Position numbers and translations under genes: made by a program. Below are positions 1 through 8,600 of a DNA stretch of 64,000 nucleotides, in pieces; position 1 is the first letter of the stretch; every line of letters begins with the position of its first letter. The DNA lies in NCBI GenBank assembly GCA_008508345.1, contig QNGE01001272.1, positions 78,480 through 142,479 of the forward strand. The letters are read 5' to 3'. The stretch is from Paragonimus westermani. Lineage: Eukaryota > Platyhelminthes > Trematoda > Plagiorchiida > Troglotrematidae. The notes under the pieces are model-generated. The model saw nothing but the letters and a program-made list of their open reading frames with translations, was not told the DNA's origin and searched no databases.

Positions 1-155
1 GGGGGAAAGTGCGCCTAATCATCATAAGAACGGCAAATCCCTTTTTTGCCGCCATCTCATGGTGATACGTGAAGGACAAGTTAGATGACAACCAGATGCC
101 CAGATCTTTCTTCAGGTCGATTCTCATGATATCTACTGTGCAACGCGAATTCCAC
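1..155 (-). pseudogene. CR1-like reverse transcriptase fragment, 5' and 3' truncated
   Basis: The reverse strand reads as the post-YADD part of a CR1-type RT. It contains a [16 protein letters not shown] stretch followed by an S-F-x-YHH motif and AAKKG, matching the region around residues 840-880 of the intact ORF2 at 1743-4892. It is clearly diverged from that ORF2. It stops abruptly near 155, where the 3' end of another - strand CR1 relative begins (160-295), so this older fragment may have been a landing site. The window edge cuts it at position 1. Family assignment rests on the motif match; the boundaries are approximate. Confidence 0.7.
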
Positions 156-159
156 TGTT

Positions 160-295
160 CAGCAAATCAGCGATTCCTCGTTTGATACATGGGTCCGAGG
201 CAAAAACCCAAGGTTCCGGGATCCAGTCACCTATCTTGCTCAGTGTTGGTGGGCGTCTGTTGAACTGAAAGCAATAGTTGAAAACAGGGTAACTC
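160..295 (-). mobile_element. 3' terminus of an older CR1-like element, left half of a split copy
   Basis: On the reverse strand this matches the 3' UTR of the intact CR1 element (compare 4970-5096), including the GACTGGATCC block, the GCCTCG block and a final GAATCGCTG unit. The match breaks off near 295 and resumes at about 5105 on the far side of the intact CR1. The two pieces therefore look like one older element cut by the younger insertion. The junction is ambiguous by roughly a dozen bases. Confidence 0.65.
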
Positions 296-374
296 GAAAT
301 TTGGTGTAAATTTCCTCGCTGTCATTGTCTATTCATATTTTTGCTGTCTTGGTGCCTGGTACATCAAAAAATTA

Positions 375-584
375 TATACGATCATTGCTATTATTTTTCG
401 AATAGCATAACTCATCGAGTGTTGTATTATCCGTGTTCGATATTATCCGTATTACTCTCTAGACTTGTGTTTCATTTTGTATACGATCATTGCTATTCGT
501 TGAAGGATAGCATAAATCACTGTGTATTAGCTTATTTGCGTTTGATAGTATCCGCATTATTTTCTAGCCTCGTGTTTCCTTTCC
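375..584 (+). repeat. Two tandem 105-bp repeats in the CR1 5' UTR
   Basis: The block starting TATACGATCATTGCTATT at 375 recurs at 480, exactly 105 bp later. The copies stay alignable to their ends (TCTAGACTTGTGTTTC against TCTAGCCTCGTGTTTC) at roughly 80% identity. They lie just upstream of the ORF1 ATG. Repeated 5' monomers carry promoters in some LINEs; a promoter role here is inference. Confidence 0.75.
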
Positions 585-622
585 ATTAACAACTGTCATA
601 TTTACTCACAGACTATAACACA

Positions 623-1681
623 ATGACACGCACAAGATCCAGCAGCATCGATGGTTCGGAGGTATCGAGTGCTTGTGGTCGTTTCGGCTGTCGCATGACT
701 GTTCAGAACGGTATGCAATGCCAGACGTGCCTAAACTGGTACCACTTTAAGTGTACTGGCCTCAAGGAGGACCAGTACGCCTTGCTCACTTCTTCAAAAA
801 TATCATTTATCTGTATGGGCTGTCTCTTCCGAGATAGCTGCACCCCACTGAAGGCCACGTTAGATCGTCTACTCGCCACCCCGAACAAGCAGAAGTCAGG
901 CGCGTGCAAGTGTGGCTACAAGGCGTCTAAAGATGTAAGCGCACAGATAGCCACGGTAGAAAAAGCTCTGAATGATACTCAGAGAACTTTATCTGACATG
1001 AAGTCAGAACTGAGCTTGGTGAAGGAGCATATTGCCCTGGCCCTTCCAGGCGCTGCAGCTGCTCGCAAGGCAGTGGCTTTGTCCACGGCTCAAATTGAGG
1101 AAGTCGCGACTAGCTTGAAGAACAGAGCACTCCGGGAGAAGAGGCTTGTCTTGTGGGGACGACTTCCGACTAAACTTTCTCCTGGGAAACAAGCCAGAGC
1201 GGTATTAAACGCTTGTTTCGCTCCAGAGTTTACAAAAATGGTTTCCGCCAGCAGACTTCGCTCCAAAGCTACCAAGAAGTCATTGGGACCCCTTGCGACG
1301 TTGCTCACAAATATTAGCCCGGAGGAAGTATTGGGAAAAGCGGTTGAGCTAAAGAAAAAGCCCGTTAACCTCAGGGGAGTCTCTCTAGATCGCTCACTGC
1401 AGGAACGGCAGAAGCGCTCTCAGCTTACTAGAACAAGGTTATGCATCAAGGCTGACCCCAAACCCCAGGCTAGCGTTAAGGTCCTTATCCCTGCTGTCAA
1501 GAGGGGACCGGTGTACTCGGACGAACCACCCGAAGCACACACTTCAGAGACCACTGCCCCTATCTCATTGGAAAGCCAAGTGCCTGTGGATATGCAGGGG
1601 CCCGGTAGAACAGATCCCAAAGGTGTTAAGGACCATCACTCTTCTAGACTCCCAATCATCTCACGACAAAACGGCCGTTAA
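623..1681 (+). CDS. CR1 ORF1 protein, PHD-type zinc finger and coiled coil (352 aa)
   Basis: This is the first ORF of the intact CR1 element, probably a nucleic-acid-binding chaperone of the retrotransposon ribonucleoprotein. A C4HC3 PHD-like finger is visible near the N-terminus: C18, C23, C33, C36, H41, C44, C64 and C67, with the typical WYHFKC core. Residues of about 108-140 look coiled-coil forming (VEKALNDTQRTLSDMKSEL). From about 170 the pattern (REKRLVLWGRLP, later SRLRSKA and PLATLL) resembles the RRM-like domain of many LINE ORF1 proteins. The tail beyond about 280 is basic and then proline rich. The ATG at 623 is the first in frame before the finger, and stop TAA follows at 1679. 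PHD fingers in CR1 ORF1 proteins are a known feature of the clade; the RRM assignment is less certain. Confidence 0.85.
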   Translation: MTRTRSSSIDGSEVSSACGRFGCRMTVQNGMQCQTCLNWYHFKCTGLKEDQYALLTSSKISFICMGCLFRDSCTPLKATLDRLLATPNKQKSGACKCGYKASKDVSAQIATVEKALNDTQRTLSDMKSELSLVKEHIALALPGAAAARKAVALSTAQIEEVATSLKNRALREKRLVLWGRLPTKLSPGKQARAVLNACFAPEFTKMVSASRLRSKATKKSLGPLATLLTNISPEEVLGKAVELKKKPVNLRGVSLDRSLQERQKRSQLTRTRLCIKADPKPQASVKVLIPAVKRGPVYSDEPPEAHTSETTAPISLESQVPVDMQGPGRTDPKGVKDHHSSRLPIISRQNGR

Positions 1682-1742
1682 AAATATTTTATCCTCAAAC
1701 TTAACAACCCAATGAGTCTGCCGGGACCCCCCTGCATCAAAA

Positions 1743-4700
1743 ATGGCCCAAACTTGTCTCATTCCAGGGGCTCTCTCCCCGGCTGCATCGGGGCCATTTT
1801 GTCCTATACTCTCTTCTCATCTACAACTTTATCCAAATTTTCGAGGGTGCAAAACTGAAAATCACCCTCCAAAAGCTCAGAAAGCAAGAGCGGTCCAAAA
1901 GTCATCGACCTTGAACCAAGAGAAGCGGACGAAGCGTCCCACAGGGACGGTCACTTATGTCCAGGCTGTGATGAAACGGCGACCCCCCAAAAGGGCTCAC
2001 GGAACTACGCCGCCAGTTACACAAACCCCCTCACGACTGAGGCTACTTTCCCAAGCTTTACCTCGTGCGCTTCTCTCGTTTTGCACCCAGCCAAACGAAA
2101 AGGTAGCCTTAAAATGCGTGTACACCAACTGTCTGAGCCTTCTGAACAAACTACCAGAAATCAGACAGCCGGTCCACGACACTAGCCCTCACATTCTTTC
2201 ATTATCAGAGACCTGGCCTTCCGCGGATATCAGTGATAATGAACTGCATGTCCCTGGTTACTCTTCATACCGGAAGGACTCCTCCCGTGGGCGCATGGAA
2301 GGCTGCGCCGTTTTCCTAAGCCAGAAGCTCCCAATGCCCGCTCTCGTAGGAGAATTCAGCTTTCCAGAGAAATGCGACACGCTCTGGATCAAACTCCAAC
2401 TTCGCAAACATGGCACGTTTCTTGTCGGTGTTATGTACCGTTCGCCGTCATGCAGTGTATCCGACGACGAAGCCATCCTTGCTACCTTAGACAGACTCAC
2501 GTCTGCCCAGCGCTTCTCCTATCTTCTTATTATGGGTGACGTCAACACACCCAAACTCAACTCTATGGCGGCTTCTCATGAGGACTGTGGCTGCGGGTTC
2601 TCGAAACCCTTGGCAATGTTGATCCATGAGAAAGCCTGGACACAGCATGTCGATCTACCTACAAGGCACCGTCCAGGACAGACACCCTCCTTGCTCGATC
2701 TGGTCATTACGAACGAGGCTCACCTGGTAGATAGGGTGGTCATCAAACCGCCGCTAGGGCATAGTGACCATATGCTACTAAACTTTGACTTTATCTGTTA
2801 CTGGCTCCAAAACGCTGTAACAAAGACTTCATTCCGAAACTTCCAGAACGCAGACTTTAACGCACTAAGGACGTTCTTAAGCACACTCAGCCTCACATCC
2901 GACTCAGTGAACTTGAACTACCTTTCCTTTAAAGCTGCCATTCACGAAGCCGATGAGGCATTTGTTCCTCGAAAACTATTGAAGTTCTCCTCTCGTGCAC
3001 CGCTTCCGCGGAACATACGCCGCCTTCTTGAATTACGTTCTCGTCTATTCTCTAAACAGAAGCTAACGGATAGGCCAGAGGATCTAGAGGCCTTTCGCTC
3101 TGTACGAAACAGGTGCAAGCGGGAAATCCGGCAACACACCCAACACGTACAGTCGAAAATCCTACAAATAGCTCACGAGAATAAGAATTTTCTTTTCAAG
3201 TATATACGACGCCAGAGAAAAACTAAGCCCTCAGCGCTTTCTCTGCGGCTTCCCGACGGGGAAACCTCCTCCAACCCCCAAGTGGTTGCCGAGATGTTCA
3301 GGGAATACTACTCATCAGTCTACAATGTGGATCTGCCAAACTGGCATCCAATTCTCCCGCAGAGGCACTTCCAACAACCCATCCTGACAGCTGACTTTTC
3401 TGTGTCTGACGTTCAGGACCTCTTGCTTAAGATCAATCCTTATAGTGCCATGGGACCAGACGAGATCCATCCCCGGATCCTCAAAGAAGCGGCCGTCAGT
3501 TTGGCGATGCCTCTCTTCGATCTGTTTAAACAGACACTTCGGACAGGCACTCTTCCGGAGGCATGGAAAGAGGCCAATGTCTCACCTATATTTAAAACAG
3601 GCGATCGTCATTCTCCTGCTAGTTATCGACCGATCAGCCTTACCAGCATCCCATGCAAGATAATGGAGCGACTGTTAAAACGCACTATCTTTAAGCATTT
3701 CTTCTCAAATAACCTCTTCTCTTCGACCCAGCATGGCTTTCTTCCTGAGCGGTCATGCATAACTAATATGTTAATCTTCATGGATAGCCTAACAGAGGCC
3801 AAAGACAATGGTCATATCTCGGACGCTATCTTCTTCGACTTTGCCAAAGCCTTCGACCGTGTCCCACACGGTCCTCTGCTGCACAAACTAGAAGCCTATG
3901 GGATTCAAGGAGAAGTTCTCCGCTGGATAACCTCCTTTCTTGGTAACAGGACTTTCAGAGTAAAAACCGGTTCAGGCCTTTCGTCCCCATCCCCAGTCTC
4001 TGTGGGGGTCCCTCAAGGATCGGTACTTGGTCCATTGTTGTTTCTTATTTACATCAATGATCTCCCCGATTTGATCTCTAGCAACGCTCTCCTTTATGCC
4101 GACGACTTAAAAATCTGGAACGCCTGTGACCCCAGTGCATTGCAGATTGACCTTGATCGTATTAAGTGCTGGTCAGAGGATTGGAGTCTCCCTCTAAACG
4201 ACAGTAAGTGTGCGCACATGTCACTCGGAGGAGACTCTGGGAACCTATTCGTGATACATGGTGCACAAAGTGTAGTAGGTATCACGAAAGTAGACCTCAA
4301 AAAAGACCTAGGGATCTGGCTATCGTCTGGGTTGTCCTTCTCTTATCATCACCAGCTGGCCGCAAAAAGGGGTCTCATGACTCTCGGGATGATCAAACGA
4401 ACCTTCCCCCGGATTGACAAGCGCGCCTTTCACACGCTTTACAGAGTCTACATAAGACCATTGCTCGAGTATGCCAATCAAGTCGTCTACACCGGTTTGA
4501 AGAAGGACATACTCGCCATTGAACGTGTCCAGCGAGTGGCCACCAAAATGGTCACTGGCTTGCGGCATCTATCCTACGAGTCTCGCCTTGAAATTCTCGA
4601 TCTTTATCCACTTGAGTTTCGTAGACTCCGCGGCGACTTAATTCTTACACATTTTCTCTTTAGCACAGGACTTGTGCAACAATTCTTTACCCTAGTAAGT

Positions 4701-4892
4701 GATAACAGTCGAAGAGGCCACGACAAGAAGCTCTATAAGCTTCGACCTCGGACCTTCCTAAGACAACAGTTCTTCTCTTATAGGGTTATCAACTACTGGA
4801 ACGACCTACCACTAGAGATTGTTAGCTGCTCTTCTAAAGACCGTCTCAAAGTGTTATTGGATTCCCACCTACTTAATAAACCGTTAAATTAA
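1743..4892 (+). CDS. CR1 ORF2 polyprotein: endonuclease and reverse transcriptase (1049 aa)
   Basis: The enzyme nicks the target and copies element RNA at the nick. The apurinic-type endonuclease spans about residues 120-350. It shows a YTNCLSL start near 126, the catalytic Glu in LSLSETW (E156), GDVN with D266 and N268, and the C-terminal GHSDH (H340, D342, H343). RT spans about 540-830, with YRPISL, motif A FFDFAKAFD (D699), the [11 protein letters not shown] block and motif C YADD (785-788). A thumb and C-terminal region follows to 1049 (RPLLEYANQVV, then YESRLEILDLYPLEF). All catalytic residues I can check are present and there are no internal stops. It starts at the ATG at 1743, 61 bp after ORF1 and in another frame. 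The first 110 or so residues are not conserved, so translation could begin further in. Confidence 0.92.
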   Translation: MAQTCLIPGALSPAASGPFCPILSSHLQLYPNFRGCKTENHPPKAQKARAVQKSSTLNQEKRTKRPTGTVTYVQAVMKRRPPKRAHGTTPPVTQTPSRLRLLSQALPRALLSFCTQPNEKVALKCVYTNCLSLLNKLPEIRQPVHDTSPHILSLSETWPSADISDNELHVPGYSSYRKDSSRGRMEGCAVFLSQKLPMPALVGEFSFPEKCDTLWIKLQLRKHGTFLVGVMYRSPSCSVSDDEAILATLDRLTSAQRFSYLLIMGDVNTPKLNSMAASHEDCGCGFSKPLAMLIHEKAWTQHVDLPTRHRPGQTPSLLDLVITNEAHLVDRVVIKPPLGHSDHMLLNFDFICYWLQNAVTKTSFRNFQNADFNALRTFLSTLSLTSDSVNLNYLSFKAAIHEADEAFVPRKLLKFSSRAPLPRNIRRLLELRSRLFSKQKLTDRPEDLEAFRSVRNRCKREIRQHTQHVQSKILQIAHENKNFLFKYIRRQRKTKPSALSLRLPDGETSSNPQVVAEMFREYYSSVYNVDLPNWHPILPQRHFQQPILTADFSVSDVQDLLLKINPYSAMGPDEIHPRILKEAAVSLAMPLFDLFKQTLRTGTLPEAWKEANVSPIFKTGDRHSPASYRPISLTSIPCKIMERLLKRTIFKHFFSNNLFSSTQHGFLPERSCITNMLIFMDSLTEAKDNGHISDAIFFDFAKAFDRVPHGPLLHKLEAYGIQGEVLRWITSFLGNRTFRVKTGSGLSSPSPVSVGVPQGSVLGPLLFLIYINDLPDLISSNALLYADDLKIWNACDPSALQIDLDRIKCWSEDWSLPLNDSKCAHMSLGGDSGNLFVIHGAQSVVGITKVDLKKDLGIWLSSGLSFSYHHQLAAKRGLMTLGMIKRTFPRIDKRAFHTLYRVYIRPLLEYANQVVYTGLKKDILAIERVQRVATKMVTGLRHLSYESRLEILDLYPLEFRRLRGDLILTHFLFSTGLVQQFFTLVSDNSRRGHDKKLYKLRPRTFLRQQFFSYRVINYWNDLPLEIVSCSSKDRLKVLLDSHLLNKPLN

Positions 4893-5101
4893 TAATTTAT
4901 CCTGTTTTGCTAGATTATTATTTTACTCTGTTCTTGGTACTTTCTGTAACCCCCAAGAGCGGTGCTACACCCCGTTTTCAATGACTGCCTTTCAGGTCAA
5001 CAGAAAACCGCCGGACATCGAAACGAACAAACTGACTGGATCCGGGTAGATTGGGCCCCCAGCCTCGAACCCGTGTACAAATCGCTGAAATCGCTTAAAC
5101 A
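4893..5101 (+). repeat. CR1 3' UTR ending in tandem 9-mers
   Basis: About 190 bp after the ORF2 stop are shared almost base for base with the copies at 20127-20330 and, on the other strand, 33918-34125. The end carries AAATCGCTG (5079-5087) and AAATCGCTT (5088-5096). The 33.9-kb copy ends in two perfect units of the same 9-mer, and the 20.3-kb copy in two degenerate units. CR1 elements typically end in short microsatellites instead of poly(A), so this fits the clade. Confidence 0.8.
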
Positions 5102-5104
5102 TAT

Positions 5105-6060
5105 GTTGGGGATCAGAGTGAATATCAAGAACAGAGTAAGTTCGATTGCATGATGGGTATTTGAGTGTTGAAATTCAAGCATATCTCTAGAAAAACTACG
5201 AAATACTTCAAGTGGGAGGCTTCTTTAAAGGCCAGTAACCTCGTAAGAAAAGAACTTCTGTCTAAGGTAGGCTTGGGGAGGAAGCTTGTAAAGCTTCTTT
5301 TTATGTCCTCGCTGGCAGTCATCATCCGCCACAGTGAAGATCTGTTCTACGAGGCCTGCTTGGAAGAGAAAGCGTGTGGGAAGTACATTGCGGAGTCGTT
5401 GAAACTGACGTGGATACCAGTCAAACGTTTCAAGTCGAGACTCATGCGGGACATTTCTTAGGCTCATGAGTAGTTTAGTAGCGGCGCTCTGGATACGCCC
5501 AACAACGAGTACGCCCTTCTTCAGGCCGGTGTACATGACCTGATTAGCGTAATCAAGAATCGGTTTCATATGAACCCCGTGAATCAATTGAAACGCCTTC
5601 TCAACAATGCGGAGGAAAGTGTGCTGAATCACCTAGAAGCGGCAAGTCCCTTTTTTGTTGCCATGCCATGATGATACTCAAAGGACACGTTGAACGAGAG
5701 CCAGGTGCACAGACCTCTATTCAGGTCGGTTTTCGTGATATCTACTGTGTGAAACGCGTTGTGAATCAAGATGGATTTGCCAGTCTCCACCGATCTGCGT
5801 GCGAATACATTTGTCATTTAGTGAGAGACCCACGTCGTCTGACCAGCCCTTGATCGCTTCAAGATCCATCTGTAATGCACTAGGATCGGTGGAATTTCGG
5901 ACTTTTAAGTCATCGGTGTATAGAAGAACGCAACTAGAGATATTTCATGGAGAGCCGTTGATATGAATCAGAAATAACAGGAGACTGACGAACCCTTGCG
6001 GAAACCAAGTTAGGAGATGAAATATCTGATCCGGAGTCGGAAGCCCAGGTGTTTGTGTTA
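5105..6060 (-). pseudogene. Older CR1-like RT, right half of the copy split by the intact CR1
   Basis: On the reverse strand, 6005 to 5225 reads through the PQG...LLLFLIHIN block, a TDLNRGLCTWLS / YHH segment and then a long open stretch with LDYANQV, HESRLETFDWYP and LRQKFFSYEV. These match intact ORF2 from about residue 758 to the C-terminus in the same order. The frame is broken near 5630 and upstream of 5817. The 3' UTR (about 5105-5220) aligns with that of the intact CR1, and its continuation lies at 160-295, so the younger element inserted here. It is a distinct, older subfamily. Confidence 0.75.
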
Positions 6061-6189
6061 CGTCCGGTTCACTAGTTTTTTATTGTGTATGTGCACCGGT
6101 TGTGAGCAACCATCTTCATACGCGAGATGAGAACACGAATAATTTAGAGTGACCCCAACACATGTTGTGCGACAATTACTATAGTTCTC

Positions 6190-7318
6190 TACTAGCGGTG
6201 AATGTCACTGATATACGGAAGAACTGTTGGGGCTAGGGACACGAATGGCGAGGGCGCCTACAAGCCGGAAGCGCCCGTGGGCTGCCAGAGGCGCGCAAAA
6301 ACCCAAAAGCCTGTACACAAGCTAAGGTGTCCGCAAGCAAACGGTAGACGATGGTTATCATCTTATATAAAGTATCCGCTGGAATTTTGGCGATACTAGG
6401 TTGCTTCTGGGCTGAAGAGTTGGATGTGTGGGTAGTGGACATGGTAGATGCTTCAGGGTTCCGTGGTTCAACTACATAGTCATATAGTTGTGACCGGAGT
6501 CTCCAATGCATATCATCGCAGGTCGGTTTCTGTCGACTGATAATCACGTGGCATAGTTCCCGGGACATTCAATGGTGGAAGTACTCTCCGTTCCAGAAAT
6601 AACCTTAAATAAGCAGTCGTCATGTGGTCGAAGAGTGCGCCGGACTGCGTCACAACAAACGAAGGCATGAGAGCAAGTCATCAAGTTCTTGTTGAGTTAA
6701 TGGGGTCAAAACTGGTGTCGGGTCCGGGTGCCACAGAGTGCCTGCTATATGGGGTTCGACGCGGCCATCGTAGTTCTTCAGATCCAAAGTGGTTTGTGTA
6801 TTTTGATTGAAAAGATCACCTGGAAGGTGAAGTGCCATTCCGTAGACTTATCCGGTGGTGGAACATCGTATATCCCCATTGAGGATGGATCCGTTGTTCA
6901 GTAAGGTGTGGTGAACGCTCTGTCTAACTCTGCATCAGTTGCACTACAGGGGATGCTTTCAACAGCCGGTGGACAAAGTCAACAATCCTACTAGCAGCAG
7001 GATATTATGTTATCGTCCTGATGTGTTTCCAAGTCATCAGACGGGTTGAGCCACAAGAGTGGGCCGAGTGAGAATGAGAACCCTGGTCTGTAGTAACAAG
7101 CACAGGGACACCAAAATTGACAGTCCAATCTTCGGAGAACGATTTAGGTGTCTCGGATGAAATACCTTTGAGAGGAACGACAACGATCCATCGCAAATAT
7201 CTGTTGATCCACGTGATAAAGAACGCCTTCCAATGTGATGGTGGCACTGGTTCATCCAGATCAACAAGAACACGAGAGTAACGTGCATTTCTATTAAGTA
7301 ATTTTTCATGGACAGCAA
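6190..7318 (-). pseudogene. Ty3/gypsy integrase, degenerate (gypsy-2)
   Basis: The reverse strand around 7247-7040 carries an integrase core pattern: INRYLRWIVVVPLKGIS, then a W-x-x-x-FGVP segment, then VTTDQGS, matching the middle Asp region of gypsy integrases. Further down, 6838-6650 contains ALHLPGDLF, which corresponds to the LRLPGE motif of the integrase C-terminus. 6568-6233 reads like the basic, variable end of pol. Frameshifts and stops separate the blocks. It lies downstream, on the same strand, of the RT/RNase H remnant at 7750-8571, so both belong to one element. Confidence 0.7.
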
Positions 7319-7749
7319 AGGTGCAGCGATGTTCGTTGTCCCTCTAAAAATGAAAGCACAGCTTAATTCCCAAGCTCACATGTTCCTTGATACCGAGCCG
7401 AACATGAAAAACTGCAATTAATTTGAACTTGACGCGAACACCAAGATGAAACAACCAATGTAAATTAGGAAAATGGGTCAAAAAAGAGATTGAGGTAGGG
7501 TTGTACGCCGAATGCCTGTATGGGTGTCAGACACAGTGGTTGGTTCAGAGGAACCCGAGCAGATACGGGAACGTTGGAACGGTGCAATGCGTATGGATGG
7601 AGGGTCAGGTTCCGACACTTGATTTTCAACAGTCTTCTGGAGGCTTGTGTCTTGCAGTCTAGACGCCGCGTTGACACGTAGTCTTAAGAACTCTTCAGCA
7701 ACCACGCCGGAATGTCCGCCAATGTGTCAAACATCCACTGTGAATTGCC

Positions 7750-8571
7750 TTATGGAATTAAAGTGTCGAATTTCACGAGAGGAATGTTTATCCTAAGTAG
7801 CATTGTAGACGTGCAGCAAAAGAACCATGATCCATCAAAACGGTTTAGTATTTTCCTTTTCGCTAATGACAAAAATTTCCAGCGTACAAGATAGACGGCA
7901 AACAGCTGACGACCGAAACTCCTGTAACTGGCTCGGCGGGCGGTAACCTCTGAGAACAAGTTGAAACCAGTCATGGGTCACCACTGACATCTCGCTGGAA
8001 AGCAGCAGCGACAGTACGGTTGGGCACGGCGGTGGAAATGATCACGTTAAAAGTCGGTTCTGAGCTAAGACGTGCGGAGTCCGTCACTTAGTTGGCAGCT
8101 TTCTTCAGTGCACTGCAAGCTTGCCTCGGGGATTGAAATAACACCTTTCTTCGAACCGCCTATCAGATCTGCAAATGGCTTCAAATGCTGTGAGCGGTGA
8201 CAACCACAATGACAGTGAGAGCTAACAGTTCCAATGAACTGTTGAAACCTCTTAATGGAACCAGAAGTGTGATAGTCCCGCAGCGCTTGCACCTTGCTGT
8301 CTAAGGGTTTGATTCCACATGCGCCTATACAAGATCCAGGAACTTCAAGGAAGAAAACGTCAGAAACGCAATTAGCCATACTGATGGAGACCCCGCATTT
8401 ATTCAGACTCTCCAGCACAACATGGTGGTGTGCCTCGTCTTCAATAATGAGGCTAGCGACCAAAACGTCGTCAAGGTTAACAAAAGCAGAATCAAGACGA
8501 CTACAGTTCGATGCATCAAGCGCAGGAAGGTTTGATGTGAATTTCGAGGGCAGAAAGTCATTCAGAGGCAA
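7750..8571 (-). pseudogene. Ty3/gypsy reverse transcriptase and RNase H, degenerate (gypsy-2)
   Basis: The reverse strand from 8571 reads FVNLDDVLVAS, which keeps the two motif-C Asp residues although Tyr is replaced by Asn-Leu. It continues through LESLNKCGVSI, KVQALRDYH, KRFQQFIGTVS and SKKGVISIPEASL, the usual RT to RNase H junction of CsRn1-like gypsy elements. The RNase H continues at 7974-7750 (FSEVTARRASYRSFGRQLFA) and shifts frame before a TDHK-like motif. The fragment is not coding-competent. No gag or protease could be recognised upstream. Confidence 0.75.
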
Positions 8572-8600
8572 TTTTACGGGAGAAATCGAGCTGTAATGGC

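Larger units (their letters stand above)
296..5101 (+). mobile_element. Full-length CR1-clade non-LTR retrotransposon with both ORFs open
   Basis: The element comprises a 5' UTR with two 105-bp repeats, ORF1 (623-1681), a 61-bp spacer, ORF2 (1743-4892) and a 3' UTR ending in short tandem repeats. Neither ORF has a stop or frameshift. Because it interrupts an older CR1 3' UTR on the opposite strand (160-295 and 5105 onward), its 5' end can be placed at about 296 to within roughly 15 bases. Two further copies of the same subfamily lie at 19460-20330 (+) and 33918-35660 (-), both 5' truncated, as expected for target-primed reverse transcription. It resembles the SR1/CR1 type known from flukes. 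Present-day activity is inference from intact ORFs only. Confidence 0.85.

Noticed and set aside
341..589. 82-codon open stretch in front of CR1 ORF1 with internal repetition
   Set aside because: It has no ATG start, and the repetition is explained by the 105-bp DNA repeats in the 5' UTR.
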